NCBI GenBank assembly: GCA_016700055.1
Contig: CP064997.1
Coordinates: 434,001-498,000 of the forward strand
Reading direction: 5' to 3'
DNA length: 64,000 bases
From: Actinomycetota bacterium
GTDB lineage: Bacteria; Actinomycetota; Acidimicrobiia; Acidimicrobiales; Ilumatobacteraceae
How positions within the stretch are numbered: the stretch's first letter is position 1; each line of letters begins with the position of its first letter. The notes under the pieces were generated by a model that was not told the origin of the DNA, made no database searches, and worked only from the letters and a program-made list of their open reading frames with translations. Below, piece after piece: positions 15,971 to 24,817 of the stretch. Position numbers and translations under genes: made by a program.

Positions 15971-16584
15971 TCCACCACCTCGTCCGGCCCGGTCTCGCCG
16001 GAGCGGTAGTGACGGCGGCAGAGCAGCTCGTAGTGAACGACGTCGCCGAACAGCGGCTGCGCCGGCGCGTCCTCGGTATCGCCGACAACCACCGTCTCGC
16101 CCTCGTAGACGATGGTGCCGTTGACCAGGCGGGCGTTATGCGTGGCCCGTGAGCCGCACCAGCACCGCGCCTCGACCTGCAACTCGATGCGCTCGTCGGC
16201 CACCTCGAGCAGGCGGCGGGTGCCCTCGAACAGGAGCCCGCGGAAGTCGGTGATCAGGCCGAACGCGAACACGTCGACGCCGAGGCGATCGACCACCTCG
16301 GCCAATTGGTCGCACTGAGCGGGCGAGTAGAACTGGGCCTCGTCGCAGACCAGGAAGTCGAGCGGCATGTGTTGCGCGGTCAGCTCGTAGAGGTCGAGGT
16401 CGGCATCCACCTCGACCGCCGGCGCCGAGACGCCGAGCCGGCTGCTCACCTGCGTGCCGTCGCGGTCGAGCTTGGTGAGCAGCATGCCGCGCAGTCCCCG
16501 CACGGAGAGGTTGTGGTGGATCTGCAGCGTGAGCGTGCTCTTGCCAGAGCCCATCGTGCCGAAGCTGAAGCGCAAGACGGCCAT
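15967..16584 (-). CDS. tdk: thymidine kinase (type II)
   Basis: 205 residues. Salvages thymidine to dTMP. The P-loop GTMGSGKST is at residues 9-17, the Walker B/catalytic glutamate is in VCDEAQFYS, and the structural zinc site is formed by CWCG and CRRH in the C-terminal lasso domain. All are intact, so it should be active. The gene converges with the P450 with a 4-base overlap. Confidence 0.95.
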   Translation of the reverse strand: MAVLRFSFGTMGSGKSTLTLQIHHNLSVRGLRGMLLTKLDRDGTQVSSRLGVSAPAVEVDADLDLYELTAQHMPLDFLVCDEAQFYSPAQCDQLAEVVDRLGVDVFAFGLITDFRGLLFEGTRRLLEVADERIELQVEARCWCGSRATHNARLVNGTIVYEGETVVVGDTEDAPAQPLFGDVVHYELLCRRHYRSGETGPDEVVD

Positions 16585-16613
16585 GTCCGACCGGGCACCC
16601 TAACGGCTGACGG

Positions 16614-17405
16614 CTAGGGCGTGGCGAGGTCGGCGACGACGGCGGAGTGGTCGCTCGCGACGACGCCGTCGACCGCAGTCTCCCCCGCACGCCAGACGCG
16701 CAGCGGATGGCCGGTGCGCCGCGGCCGAGGCCAGGAGACGAACACGTAGTCGAGGCGCCGGTTGGGCCACGCGGTGCCCGACTGGTACGGGTTGTCGTGG
16801 CGCCAGGTGTACCCGGCGCCTTCTCCGACGTGCTCCCACGCGTCGGACAGCACCAAATTGCGCACCGGCGACACTCGCCGCCCGGTGAGCATGCGGATCT
16901 CGTCGCTGTCGGGAACGGCGTTGAAGTCGCCGCCGATGATCACCGGCGGGTCACGCTCGGGGTCGCCGCGCACCGACGCGATCAGCTCCAACAACGCCGC
17001 GGCCTGGCGCTCGCGCACCGCCGAGTCGTCGAAGCGGTAGTCGAGGTGCGTGGAGATCACCGGCCACGCGCCCCACGGCGTGTCGAGCACGGCAACGAGC
17101 GCGCGACGGTGGCCGTCCGAGCCGTCGGCACGCGGCAACGCGACCTGCGACGAGGACACGATCGGCCAGCGGCTCAGCACGGCGTTGCCGAAGGAGACCC
17201 CGTCCATCTGCACACCCTCGGTGCGGACGGCTGTGCAGCCGAGCCCCGCGGCCAGTTCCTGCGCCTGGTCCCGTTCGTCGTCGGCCCAGACCTCCTGCAG
17301 GCAGACGACGTCGGGCTGCTCCTCCCCGAGCACGTGGGCGATGGCGCCTTGGCGCTGCTCCCACGGGCCGAAGCGCCACCAGAGGTTCCAGGTGAGCACA
17401 CGCAT
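16614..17405 (-). CDS. endonuclease/exonuclease/phosphatase-family hydrolase
   Basis: 263 residues of the Mg-dependent EEP superfamily (DNase I, exonuclease III, sphingomyelinase folds). Diagnostic residues: LTWNLWW at the N-terminus, CLQEVW with the metal-binding glutamate, STHLDYR, GGDFNAVPDS and the C-terminal SDHSAVVADL. No signal peptide or extra domain is visible. The substrate (nucleic acid, lipid or small phosphodiester) cannot be told. It is 14 bases downstream of the CapA-like gene in the same direction. Confidence 0.88.
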   Translation of the reverse strand: MRVLTWNLWWRFGPWEQRQGAIAHVLGEEQPDVVCLQEVWADDERDQAQELAAGLGCTAVRTEGVQMDGVSFGNAVLSRWPIVSSSQVALPRADGSDGHRRALVAVLDTPWGAWPVISTHLDYRFDDSAVRERQAAALLELIASVRGDPERDPPVIIGGDFNAVPDSDEIRMLTGRRVSPVRNLVLSDAWEHVGEGAGYTWRHDNPYQSGTAWPNRRLDYVFVSWPRPRRTGHPLRVWRAGETAVDGVVASDHSAVVADLATP

Positions 17406-17419
17406 CGCGATCGGCCGTC

Positions 17420-18706
17420 CTAGGGGAAGTACTCGCCGAGATGCTCACCGGAGCGCAGCAGCGACACCCACAGCACATCGCGCGTGGCCGCTGGCACCGC
17501 GGGGTCGGCGAAGTCGGTGATCGCCGGGCGCACCAACCAGCCCGCCCGCTTGTCGACCCATGTCGGATGCACCGTCGGGGGTTGGAAGGCGAACGTGCCG
17601 TCGGCCTGACGCGCCCCGGCGACGGTGACGATCGCACCATCTTGCGTGCTGGCCGGCCACGACTCGTTGACCGGCAGGTTCGAGATGTGGTTGCCGAGGC
17701 TGTAGATCACCCAGACCCCGTTCACCTGCTCGATCGGCTGAACCACGTGGGGTCCGTGCCCGACGACGAGATCCACCACGCCGCCAGCCGTGATCGCCTC
17801 GGCCACCGAACGCTGAGCCGCCGAGACCAGGTGTGACCCCTCGACGCCCCAGTGGACACTGACCACGACCACCTCGGCGCCGAGACGGCGGGCCTCGGTG
17901 GCGTCGGCGATGATCCGTGCCGGGTCGATGAGCGCCGAGCGCCAGACCTCTCCGGCCGGTGGCCGCCTGCCGTTGTACCACTCGGTGTACGACAGGTGGC
18001 TGACGGCGAACCCGTCCACTTCGAACACCGTCGGGCCGATCTCCTCGGGCGTGCGAGCCATGCCGGCTTGGGTGATCCCGACCGCGCCGAGGGCGGCGAT
18101 CGTCGCCTCGATGCCCGTGATCCCCCTGTCGAACACGTGGTTCGACGCCGTCGAGCAGCGGTCGTAGCCGGCCTGCTCGATGGCGACGACCACCTCGGCG
18201 GGCACCCCGAAGCTGGGATAGGTGGACAGCTCCTCGCCGGGCGGCGCGATGGGGGTCTCCAGGTGACAGACGCCGAGGTCGACGGCTTCGACGATCGGGC
18301 GGATGCGCGCCAGCATCGGGACGAAGTCGTAGCCGACGCCGCCCGCGTTCTGCTGCGCGCGCGCCCAGAGCGGGCTGTGCCACAGGGCATCGCCGGAGAA
18401 CGCCATCGTCAGCTCCGCCCCGTCGGGAGGCTCCGGCGGGCCGGGCGTCGTCGGCGACACCGGTAGCCCGGCCAACCGATCGGCAGGCACGCCGTCGGCG
18501 GCGGTGGCCGGCGAAGTGATCGAGCGCGGTCCGTCGAGCGGCGCCGGCATCGCCGCCACCAGATCGAGCGGGGTCGCACCGGGCGCGACCGCCGCAGCAG
18601 ACCAGCTAGGCGCGGTGTCGGCGCCGAGGAAGAGCCCGACCGCCCAGGCGGCGAGGATCGCCACCAGCCCTACGGCGAGCAGACCGGCGTTGCGCTGACC
18701 CACCAT
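17420..18706 (-). CDS. CapA-family protein (poly-gamma-glutamate synthesis-type metallophosphatase fold)
   Basis: 428 residues. An N-terminal membrane anchor or signal (LLAVGLVAILAAWAVGLFLG) is followed by a Pro/Ala-rich linker and a CapA domain with the metal-site motifs FSGDALWH, ETPIAP, STASNHVFDRG, SVHWGVE and GHGPHVVQ. CapA proteins take part in anionic polymer export or attachment at the cell surface. The ATG at 18706 is chosen; a TTG at 18733 would add nine residues without improving the signal region. No capBC partners are nearby, so the exact role is open. Confidence 0.86.
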   Translation of the reverse strand: MVGQRNAGLLAVGLVAILAAWAVGLFLGADTAPSWSAAAVAPGATPLDLVAAMPAPLDGPRSITSPATAADGVPADRLAGLPVSPTTPGPPEPPDGAELTMAFSGDALWHSPLWARAQQNAGGVGYDFVPMLARIRPIVEAVDLGVCHLETPIAPPGEELSTYPSFGVPAEVVVAIEQAGYDRCSTASNHVFDRGITGIEATIAALGAVGITQAGMARTPEEIGPTVFEVDGFAVSHLSYTEWYNGRRPPAGEVWRSALIDPARIIADATEARRLGAEVVVVSVHWGVEGSHLVSAAQRSVAEAITAGGVVDLVVGHGPHVVQPIEQVNGVWVIYSLGNHISNLPVNESWPASTQDGAIVTVAGARQADGTFAFQPPTVHPTWVDKRAGWLVRPAITDFADPAVPAATRDVLWVSLLRSGEHLGEYFP

Positions 18707-18750
18707 CGGCCAAGCATCGCGCGCCGGCACCAAAGGCCCGCGGCACCCCG

Positions 18751-18801
18751 CGTTCTCGGTCGGATTTGTGACACATAGCGCGACTCATCCGACCGAGAAC
18801 G
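18751..18801. repeat. dispersed palindromic repeat, copy 2
   Basis: Arms CGTTCTCGGTCGGAT (18751-18765) and ATCCGACCGAGAACG (18787-18801), perfect over 15 bp, around a 21-nt loop (18766-18786). The loop is the reverse complement of the copy-1 loop at 19 of 21 positions, so the element is inserted in the opposite orientation. It lies between the end of ligB and the start of the CapA-like gene, both on the minus strand. Confidence 0.9.
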
Positions 18802-18828
18802 TGAGGGGCGGGGCGGGGACGGGGCGGG

Positions 18829-20358
18829 TCATCTGGCCAGGCTGCGCACGCGCTCGATGGTGTCGGCCTCGGCGGCGGGCTTGTCCTGGCGGTAGCGACG
18901 CACCCGGGCGAAGCGCAGTGCCACGCCCCCCGGATAGCGGCGGCTCGTCTGCACACCGTCGACGGCGACCTCGACCACCAGCTCCGGGCGCACGTGCACG
19001 ACGGTGGCACCGCCGTGCGGGCTCGACTCCGTGCCGAGGGCGAGCTGCTGCAGGCGCTCGGTCTGCCACGTGAGCAGCTCGTCGGTGAGCCCCTTGAACG
19101 TCTTGCCGACCATCACGAACGTGCCGTCGGGCCCACACGCGCCGAGGTGGAGGTTGGACAGCCATCCGCGCCGGCGCCCGTGGCCCCACTCGGCGGCCAG
19201 CACCACGAGATCGAGCGTGTGGACCGGCTTCACCTTGCGCCAAGAGCCGCCGCGGCGCCCGGCGTCGTAAGACGAGTCGAGCGCCTTGACGACCACGCCT
19301 TCGTGCCCGGCGGCCAGCGCGGCGTCGAGGAACTGCGCCGCGACATCCGAGTCCTGCGTCGCCGTGGCGGGGGTGACCAGCTCGGCCGGGAGCACTCTCG
19401 TGAGCACGGCGCGACGCTCGGCGAGAGGGCGGTCGATCACCGTCTCGCCGTCGGCGTGCAAGACGTCGAAGAACCACGGCCGCAGCAGCGAGCCCCGGCC
19501 GTCGCCGCCGGTGGCGGTGAGGTCGCCCATCGTGTCCTGGAACGCGCGCGGGCGGCCGTCGTCGGCCAGGCCGAGCACCTCTCCGTCGAGCACGACGTCG
19601 TCCACGTCCAGCCGAGCCACCGCGTCGACCACGCCGACGAGGCGGTCGGTGACGTCGTTCAGGTTGCGGGTGAAGATCCGCACCTGCCCGCCGCTGCGGT
19701 GGACCTGGATCCGCGCGCCGTCGAGCTTGTACTCGACCGACGCCGGCCCGGTCAGCACGAGTGCCTCGGCGACGCCCCCCGCCGGCGACGCGAGCATCGG
19801 CTGCACCGGGTGCAGCACCGCCAAGCCGATCCCATCTAGCGCCATCAGCCCACCGCGCCGTGCGGCAACAGCGGCGCCGGCGAGCGACCCGCTCAGCATC
19901 GCCGCCCGCCGCACGGCCGCGACGGGCACGTTTGCGGCGCGCGCCACCGCGTCGGTGAGGACGCCGGCGAGCGCACCGTGACGCAGCTCGCCGCCGACGA
20001 TCGCGGCCAACATCGCCTGCTCCGGCTCTGTGGCACGGGCGAACAGATCGGTGAGGACGGCGGTCCGCTCCTCACGTGACCCTGCTCCGCGAGCAGAGAC
20101 CACCCGCTCGAACGCGCCGTCCACGTCGGCGACGGTGAGCGTCGGCGCGGCGGCGGGCTCGACGCGCGCCCCCGACAAGGTGGCCCAGCCGACGCCGATG
20201 CGGCCCTGGCGCGGCTCTCCGACGAGGAACGAGATCACCGCGGCGAGCAGCTCTGTCGGCGTGGAGGAGACGAGCGCCGCCAGCCGGGCGACCTTGTCCC
20301 GCCGGCCCGGGGTGGCGGCGACGTCTCGTGAGGCGGTGGCCAGCTCGGCGAAGAGCAC
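18829..20358 (-). CDS. ligB: ATP-dependent DNA ligase, LigB type
   Basis: 509 residues. Seals nicks using ATP. The adenylation lysine is in EYKLDGARIQVHR (motif I, KLDG), motif III is FFDVLH, motif IV is HEGVVVKAL, and motif V is WRKVKPVHTLDL. The whole protein aligns well with mycobacterial LigB, including N-terminal IGVGWATL and C-terminal SRRYPGGVALRFARVRRYR. No Ku or polymerase domain is nearby, so it is not an LigD end-joining system; LigA should be the replicative enzyme. GTG start at 20358. Confidence 0.94.
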   Translation of the reverse strand: MLFAELATASRDVAATPGRRDKVARLAALVSSTPTELLAAVISFLVGEPRQGRIGVGWATLSGARVEPAAAPTLTVADVDGAFERVVSARGAGSREERTAVLTDLFARATEPEQAMLAAIVGGELRHGALAGVLTDAVARAANVPVAAVRRAAMLSGSLAGAAVAARRGGLMALDGIGLAVLHPVQPMLASPAGGVAEALVLTGPASVEYKLDGARIQVHRSGGQVRIFTRNLNDVTDRLVGVVDAVARLDVDDVVLDGEVLGLADDGRPRAFQDTMGDLTATGGDGRGSLLRPWFFDVLHADGETVIDRPLAERRAVLTRVLPAELVTPATATQDSDVAAQFLDAALAAGHEGVVVKALDSSYDAGRRGGSWRKVKPVHTLDLVVLAAEWGHGRRRGWLSNLHLGACGPDGTFVMVGKTFKGLTDELLTWQTERLQQLALGTESSPHGGATVVHVRPELVVEVAVDGVQTSRRYPGGVALRFARVRRYRQDKPAAEADTIERVRSLAR

Positions 20359-20408
20359 CGGAGCAGTCTGGTCGACCGGCTCGGCTCTAGGTGTCGGACA
20401 GCTTTGCT

Positions 20409-21530
20409 CTAGGTGTCGACCGGGCCGAGGCGCACCGCGGGCTGCAGATCCTCGGGTGGCATCGAAAGGCCGGTGTTGTGCAGGAAGATCGCCCGCGCCT
20501 GCTCGGGAGTGCCGCGGAACTCGAAGTGCATCGGGTCACGCAGCACCCGCGACTTGGGGTCGTTCGCGTTCTTGCAGCCCCCGCTCCAGCCGTAGCCACC
20601 CCAGTAGAGCCCCCAACGTTCGGCGATCTGCACCACCCAGCGGGGGATGTCCGTGGCCTGCGGCGTCGCGCAGGCGCTCTTGCCGTCGACGCCGCTGTAG
20701 GAGACCTCCGGGTTCAGCCACGAGTTCACGTCGACGGCCAGGCCGTAGGCATGGTTGGAGAGCGAGCCCGCGTCGAGGCCCTCACACGACTTGCCCGCGC
20801 TCGAGGTGCACCGGAACGCGTAGCTGCCGATGCCCGACACCTTGTAGCCGCCCGCCTGGATCTCGCGCACGAAACCCTCGTAGAGGGGCAGCGCGGCCCG
20901 CATCAACGTGATTCCCTTGGCCCGCACGTCGCCGATGGGTCCGGCGTTCGTCGCCATGCGCGCTTCCCAGTCGGCAAGTGCCGGCGAGCCGTTGTACGCC
21001 CAGCCGAGCCACTTCCACCCCGGCGGGGGCCACTCCGCGGAGCGGCGCTCGACACCGAGCCGGGCCGCAGTTGCCGCGTCTACCACTCCGGTGGAGGGGA
21101 GGCCCTCTGCGGTCTGGAAAGCCTTCACCACCGACGCCGTGATCGGTCCGAACTGGCCGTCGACGGCGATCGAATGGCCGGCGTCGGCGAGCGCTTGTTG
21201 GATCTCCCGCACGATGTTGCCCGACGCCCCCTGCGCGACGTCCACCCAAGGCAGCACCTCGCCGGCGACGGCGGCGGGGAACGGTGGCGTGCCCCAGCCC
21301 CGGCTCGGCGGGTCGCCACCGGCGCTCAGCAGGCAGCCGTCGACGTCACCGCTCGCGGCCTGCGCCGCGCTGCAGTACGGGGGCATCGTCGGCACCGTCC
21401 ACGGCGTCGACGACACGCCGGCCGCGGTGGCGCGGCCGCTCGCCACCAGCGACAACAAGGTGAGGGCCGTGGCCAGAAGGGCACGAAGACCCGTGGAGCG
21501 CGAGCGAGTCCGCCGCGACGCTTGACTCAT
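20409..21530 (-). CDS. secreted VanY-like D-Ala-D-Ala carboxypeptidase with peptidoglycan-binding domain
   Basis: 373 residues. A basic N-terminus and hydrophobic core (LRALLATALTLLSLVASGRATA) form a signal peptide. A peptidoglycan-binding type 1 domain (GASGNIVREIQQALADAGH... VDGQFGPITASVVKAFQ) occupies about residues 100-160, followed by a peptidase M15-type domain with the zinc ligands in SNHAYGLAVDVN and DPMHFEF. It should trim peptidoglycan peptides outside the cell. The ATG at 21530 starts the signal peptide. It stands 72 bases downstream of nrdJ without obvious functional linkage. Confidence 0.9.
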   Translation of the reverse strand: MSQASRRTRSRSTGLRALLATALTLLSLVASGRATAAGVSSTPWTVPTMPPYCSAAQAASGDVDGCLLSAGGDPPSRGWGTPPFPAAVAGEVLPWVDVAQGASGNIVREIQQALADAGHSIAVDGQFGPITASVVKAFQTAEGLPSTGVVDAATAARLGVERRSAEWPPPGWKWLGWAYNGSPALADWEARMATNAGPIGDVRAKGITLMRAALPLYEGFVREIQAGGYKVSGIGSYAFRCTSSAGKSCEGLDAGSLSNHAYGLAVDVNSWLNPEVSYSGVDGKSACATPQATDIPRWVVQIAERWGLYWGGYGWSGGCKNANDPKSRVLRDPMHFEFRGTPEQARAIFLHNTGLSMPPEDLQPAVRLGPVDT

Positions 21531-21602
21531 GCAGCCTGTATCGGCACCGATCCACCCCGGCTTGACCCGCAGGCCGCGCCGGGACCTCGCCGGGTGGGCG
21601 CC

Positions 21603-24437
21603 TCAGCTGCAGCCGCTGGTGTTACCGCAGCTCGGGCAGGCGTGGCAGCTACCCGCACGCACCATCTGCACCCCGCACTGCATGCAGATCGGTGCGTCGC
21701 TCTGGCGCACGACACCGCGGGCGGGCGTGTTGTCCTCGGGGGTGGCCGGCAGCGAGCCGTCGCGCATCTGCTGCACGAGCTCGTCGGCCGAGGGCACGCT
21801 CTTCGGGTCGGCGACCACCTCGTGGCCCATCGCGTTCTCGATCACGGACTCCTCGACGCCGGGCAGCGTCGGCTGCAGGCGCTCGTCGACGGTGAAGATG
21901 CCGAGCTCGGCACGCTCGTCGTAGTTCAGGTACTCGAGTGCCAGGCGGCGGAACAGGTAGTCGAGGATCGACGACGCGAAGCGGATGTCGGGATCGTCGG
22001 TCATGCCGGCGGGCTCGAAGCGCATGTTCGTGAACGCCTCGACGAAGGCCTTCAGCGGCACGCCGTACTGCAAGCCGTAGCTGATGCTCTTCGCGAATGC
22101 GTCCATGATGCCGCTCAGCGTCGAGCCCTGCTTCGACACGGTGAGGAACACCTCGCCGGGACGACCGTCCTCGTATTCGCCGATGGTGGCAAAGCCCTTG
22201 CAGTCCGCGACGCGGAACTCGAACGTGCGCCCGCGACGGCTGCGCGGCAGCTTGAGACGCATCGGCCGGGCGACGATGCGCTCGCGCTCGACGATCTTTT
22301 CGACCACCCGCTCGACGACCTCGGCACCGGAGGTGGCCTGTGCGGAGTCCTTCTTCGCGGTCGACAGAGGCTGGGCGACCTTGCAGTTGTCGCGGTAGAT
22401 GGCCACCGCCTTCAGCCCGAGCTGCCACGACAGCAGGTGCAGGGCCTCGACGTCTTCGACCGTGGCCTCCTCGGGCATGTTGACGGTCTTCGAGATGGCG
22501 CCGGAGATGAACGGCTGCACGGCTCCCATCATGCGCACGTGGCCCTCGTAGTGGATGGTGTTGTCGCCCATCGAGCAGGCGAACACCGCGAGGTGGGAGG
22601 GGTCGAGGTGGGGTGCGCCGACGATCGACTTGTGGATGTCGACGTAGCCGACGATCTCGTCGACCTGACGAGCGGTGTAGCCGAGCTTGCGCAACGCCCG
22701 CGGCAGCGTCTGGTTGACGATCGACATCGTGCCGCCGCCGACGAGCTTCTTCAGCTTCACGAGCCCGAGATCGGGCTCGACTCCGGTGGTGTCGCAGTCC
22801 ATCATCAGTCCGATGGTTCCGGTCGGCGCGAGCACGCTGGCCTGGCTGTTGCGCACGCCGTACTCCTCGCCGTCACGCACCGCCGACGCCCACGACTCGT
22901 GCGCCGCGGCAATCAGGTTCGCAGGCACCGCGTCGGCGGCCTCGATGTCGTGGGTGGCGTCACGGTGCATGCGCAACACGTTCAACATGTGCCGCTCGTT
23001 GTCGGCGAACCCGGCGAAGGGGCCCATCCTGCTCGCGATGCGAGCGCTGGTCGCGTACGCGTGGCCGGTCATCAGCGAGGTGAGCGCACCCGCCCACGCA
23101 CGCCCATCGACGGAGTCGTAGGGCAGGCCGAGTGCCATCAGCGTGGCGCCGAGGTTCGCGTACCCGATGCCGAGCTGGCGGAACTGGCGGCTGGTCTCGG
23201 CGATCTTTTCGGTCGGGTAGTCGGCACGCCCGACGAGGATCTCTTGAGCGGTGAAGATGACCTCGATCGTGTGGCGGTAGGCGTCGACGTCGAACGAGCC
23301 GTCCTCGCCCAGGTACTTGAGCAGGTTGATCGAAGCCAGGTTGCACGCCGAGTTGTCGAGGTGCATGTACTCGCTGCACGGGTTGGAGCCGTTGATCCGC
23401 CCTGTGGCGTGCGCGGTGTGCCACTTGTTGATGGTGGTGTCGAACTGCATGCCGGGGTCGGCGCATTCCCAAGAAGCCTGGGCGATCTCTCGCCACAGCT
23501 CACGCGCCCGCACGGTGCGGACGGTCTCGCCGGTGGTGACCGCCGTGAGGTTCCAGTCGGCGTCGGCGAGCACGGCTTGCATGAACTCGTCGGTGACCCT
23601 CACCGAGTTGTTCGCGTTCTGGTACTGGACCGAGTACGAGTCGATCCCGTCGAGATCCATGTCGAAGCCGGCATCGCGCAGGACGCGCGCCTTGCGCTCT
23701 TCGCGCGCCTTGCACCACACGAAGTCCTCGACGTCGGGATGGTCGACGTTCAAGATGACCATCTTCGCCGCGCGGCGTGTCTTGCCGCCGGACTTGATCG
23801 TGCCTGCCGAGGCGTCGGCGCCACGCATGAAGCTGACCGGGCCGCTCGCCGTGCCGCCGCCCTCGAGCGGTTCGTAGCTGGAGCGGATCTTGGACAAGTT
23901 GATGCCCGAGCCGGACCCGCCCTTGAAGATGATCCCCTCTTCGCGGTACCAGTTCAAGATCGCGGTCATCTTGTCCTCGACGGCGAGGATGAAGCACGCG
24001 CTGGCCTGCTGAGGCACTCCCGCGACGCCGATGTTGAACCACACCGGGCTGTTGAAGGCCGCCCGCTGGGTGACGAGGATCAGCTTCAGCTCGTCGCGGA
24101 AGGACTCTGCCTCGGCGGTGTCGACGAAGTACCCGCCCTCGACGCCCCATGCGGTGATCGTGTCGGCGACGCGGTCGATCACCTGGCGCAGCGACGATTC
24201 GCGCTCGGGGGTCCCGAGGGTGCCGCGGAAGTACTTCTGGGCGACGATGTTGGTCGCGTTGAGCGACCACGTCGTCGGGAACTCGACGTCGAGCTGCTCA
24301 AACGCGACCGTGGAGTCCTTCCAGTTGGAGATGCGCGCGTCACGACGCTCCCACGCCACCTGGTCGTAGGGATGCTGACCGGGGGAGGTGAAATGACGGC
24401 CGATGCCGATGCCGAGACGGTCAGGGGCGAGGGACAT
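21603..24437 (-). CDS. nrdJ: vitamin B12-dependent ribonucleotide reductase (class II)
   Basis: 944 residues. Reduces ribonucleotides to deoxyribonucleotides using adenosylcobalamin, so it works with or without oxygen. The barrel contains ASACFIL (redox cysteine), NPCSEYMHLDNSACNLAS (active-site Asn-Cys-Glu region) and LAPTGTIGLMMDCDTTG; the C-terminus carries a zinc-ribbon tail CMQCGVQMV...CPSCG and terminal cysteines that re-reduce the active site. ATG at 24437 follows GAAGGAG. A strong promoter with NrdR-box-like sites lies 66-115 bases upstream, and nrdR is the next gene upstream on the same strand. No nrdAB or nrdZ is in the window. Confidence 0.97.
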   Translation of the reverse strand: MSLAPDRLGIGIGRHFTSPGQHPYDQVAWERRDARISNWKDSTVAFEQLDVEFPTTWSLNATNIVAQKYFRGTLGTPERESSLRQVIDRVADTITAWGVEGGYFVDTAEAESFRDELKLILVTQRAAFNSPVWFNIGVAGVPQQASACFILAVEDKMTAILNWYREEGIIFKGGSGSGINLSKIRSSYEPLEGGGTASGPVSFMRGADASAGTIKSGGKTRRAAKMVILNVDHPDVEDFVWCKAREERKARVLRDAGFDMDLDGIDSYSVQYQNANNSVRVTDEFMQAVLADADWNLTAVTTGETVRTVRARELWREIAQASWECADPGMQFDTTINKWHTAHATGRINGSNPCSEYMHLDNSACNLASINLLKYLGEDGSFDVDAYRHTIEVIFTAQEILVGRADYPTEKIAETSRQFRQLGIGYANLGATLMALGLPYDSVDGRAWAGALTSLMTGHAYATSARIASRMGPFAGFADNERHMLNVLRMHRDATHDIEAADAVPANLIAAAHESWASAVRDGEEYGVRNSQASVLAPTGTIGLMMDCDTTGVEPDLGLVKLKKLVGGGTMSIVNQTLPRALRKLGYTARQVDEIVGYVDIHKSIVGAPHLDPSHLAVFACSMGDNTIHYEGHVRMMGAVQPFISGAISKTVNMPEEATVEDVEALHLLSWQLGLKAVAIYRDNCKVAQPLSTAKKDSAQATSGAEVVERVVEKIVERERIVARPMRLKLPRSRRGRTFEFRVADCKGFATIGEYEDGRPGEVFLTVSKQGSTLSGIMDAFAKSISYGLQYGVPLKAFVEAFTNMRFEPAGMTDDPDIRFASSILDYLFRRLALEYLNYDERAELGIFTVDERLQPTLPGVEESVIENAMGHEVVADPKSVPSADELVQQMRDGSLPATPEDNTPARGVVRQSDAPICMQCGVQMVRAGSCHACPSCGNTSGCS

Positions 24438-24462
24438 GAGGTGATGCTCCTTCGAACAGTGA

Positions 24463-24518
24463 ACCACAAGATGTGGTGGATCGAGCCCCCTTGGACGAGA
24501 TCCCCACACAAGAAGTGG
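24463..24518 (-). promoter_or_regulatory. two NrdR-box-like operators
   Basis: Site 1, ACCACAAGATGTGGT (24463-24477), is an inverted repeat with 6-bp arms; site 2, centred on CACAAGA at 24507-24513 (24503-24518), shares CACAAGA-x-GTGG. Equivalent bases are 42 bp apart, close to four helical turns, so both face the same side of DNA. Site 2 covers the predicted nrdJ transcription start. Proximity to nrdR supports NrdR binding. Confidence 0.6.
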
Positions 24519-24522
24519 GAAG

Positions 24523-24552
24523 ATTACAGCACTGTAGTTACAGCGCTGTCAA
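24523..24552 (-). promoter_or_regulatory. nrdJ promoter
   Basis: Read on the minus strand: TTGACA (24552-24547), 18-bp spacer, TGTAAT (24528-24523). The -35 is perfect and the -10 matches five of six. Predicted start near 24516, giving a leader of about 80 bases. Two direct repeats TTACAGCrCTGT (24524-24535, 24538-24549), each an ACAG/CTGT dyad, overlap the whole promoter and may bind another regulator. Confidence 0.75.
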
Positions 24553-24817
24553 CGATCTCCGACGGGCTGACGCGAGATCGTCACGTGAGCCCGCCGGGGA
24601 GCACCACCGTGGCTGCGGTGCGGCGAGCACAGGTTCAGGACACCCCGTCCCAGGCAGCGTGGCATGGGTGGTCTCCCCCAGGTCCGCCGCCCATCAGCCA
24701 TGTCACCGCACCGCAGCCATTGCGTCATGAACCGTACGCAATCCTCCCTGTGGGGAGGAAGGGGACAAGGCTGTGAATTGCGGGGGGATTCTGTGGAAAA
24801 CGAGCCGGAGGTGTTCG
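24553..24817. other. nrdJ-nrdR intergenic region rich in inverted repeats
   Basis: 265 bases with no gene. In order it holds ACGATCTC/GAGATCGT (24552-24559, 24574-24581), the palindrome TCACGTGA (24581-24588), a 14-bp perfect stem TGGCTGCGGTGCGG/CCGCACCGCAGCCA (24610-24623, 24706-24719), ATTGCGT/ACGCAAT (24719-24725, 24736-24742) and CCTCCC/GGGAGG (24743-24748, 24753-24758). The last could terminate nrdR. TGTGGAAAA at 24792-24800 is one base from a DnaA box. Confidence 0.75.
24610..24719 (+). ncRNA. possible structured RNA, unassigned
   Basis: The 14-bp closing stem encloses two inner hairpins: GGAC/GTCC (24638-24650), and a longer one with TGGC/GCCA (24660-24663, 24697-24700) and ATGGGTGGT/GCCGCCCAT (24664-24672, 24686-24694). 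Two U-G wobbles in the last stem pair only if the plus strand is transcribed; on the minus strand they would be A-C mismatches. I do not recognise a known RNA family. No promoter was identified, so transcription is unproven. Confidence 0.35.

Noticed and set aside
24610..24719. SRP RNA (4.5S) in the nrdJ-nrdR gap
   Set aside because: A CAGG-containing hairpin is present, but the conserved apical GGAAGG-AGCAGCC of SRP RNA is missing on both strands.
20391..24776. Very long open frame on the plus strand antisense to nrdJ (over 1,400 codons)
   Set aside because: Its translation is His/Arg/Asp/Val-rich without domain motifs and mirrors the codon structure of nrdJ on the other strand. It is the usual GC-rich shadow frame.
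24792..24800. DnaA box (TGTGGAAAA, one mismatch)
   Set aside because: A single near-match without neighbours is expected by chance; E. coli nrd regulation by DnaA is suggestive but not enough.
24553..24817. Cobalamin riboswitch ahead of the B12-dependent reductase
   Set aside because: A GGGGGAGACCACCC stretch on the minus strand recalls the B12 box, but the GGGAA and CCCGCNACTG core elements are absent and the predicted nrdJ start lies downstream of the region.
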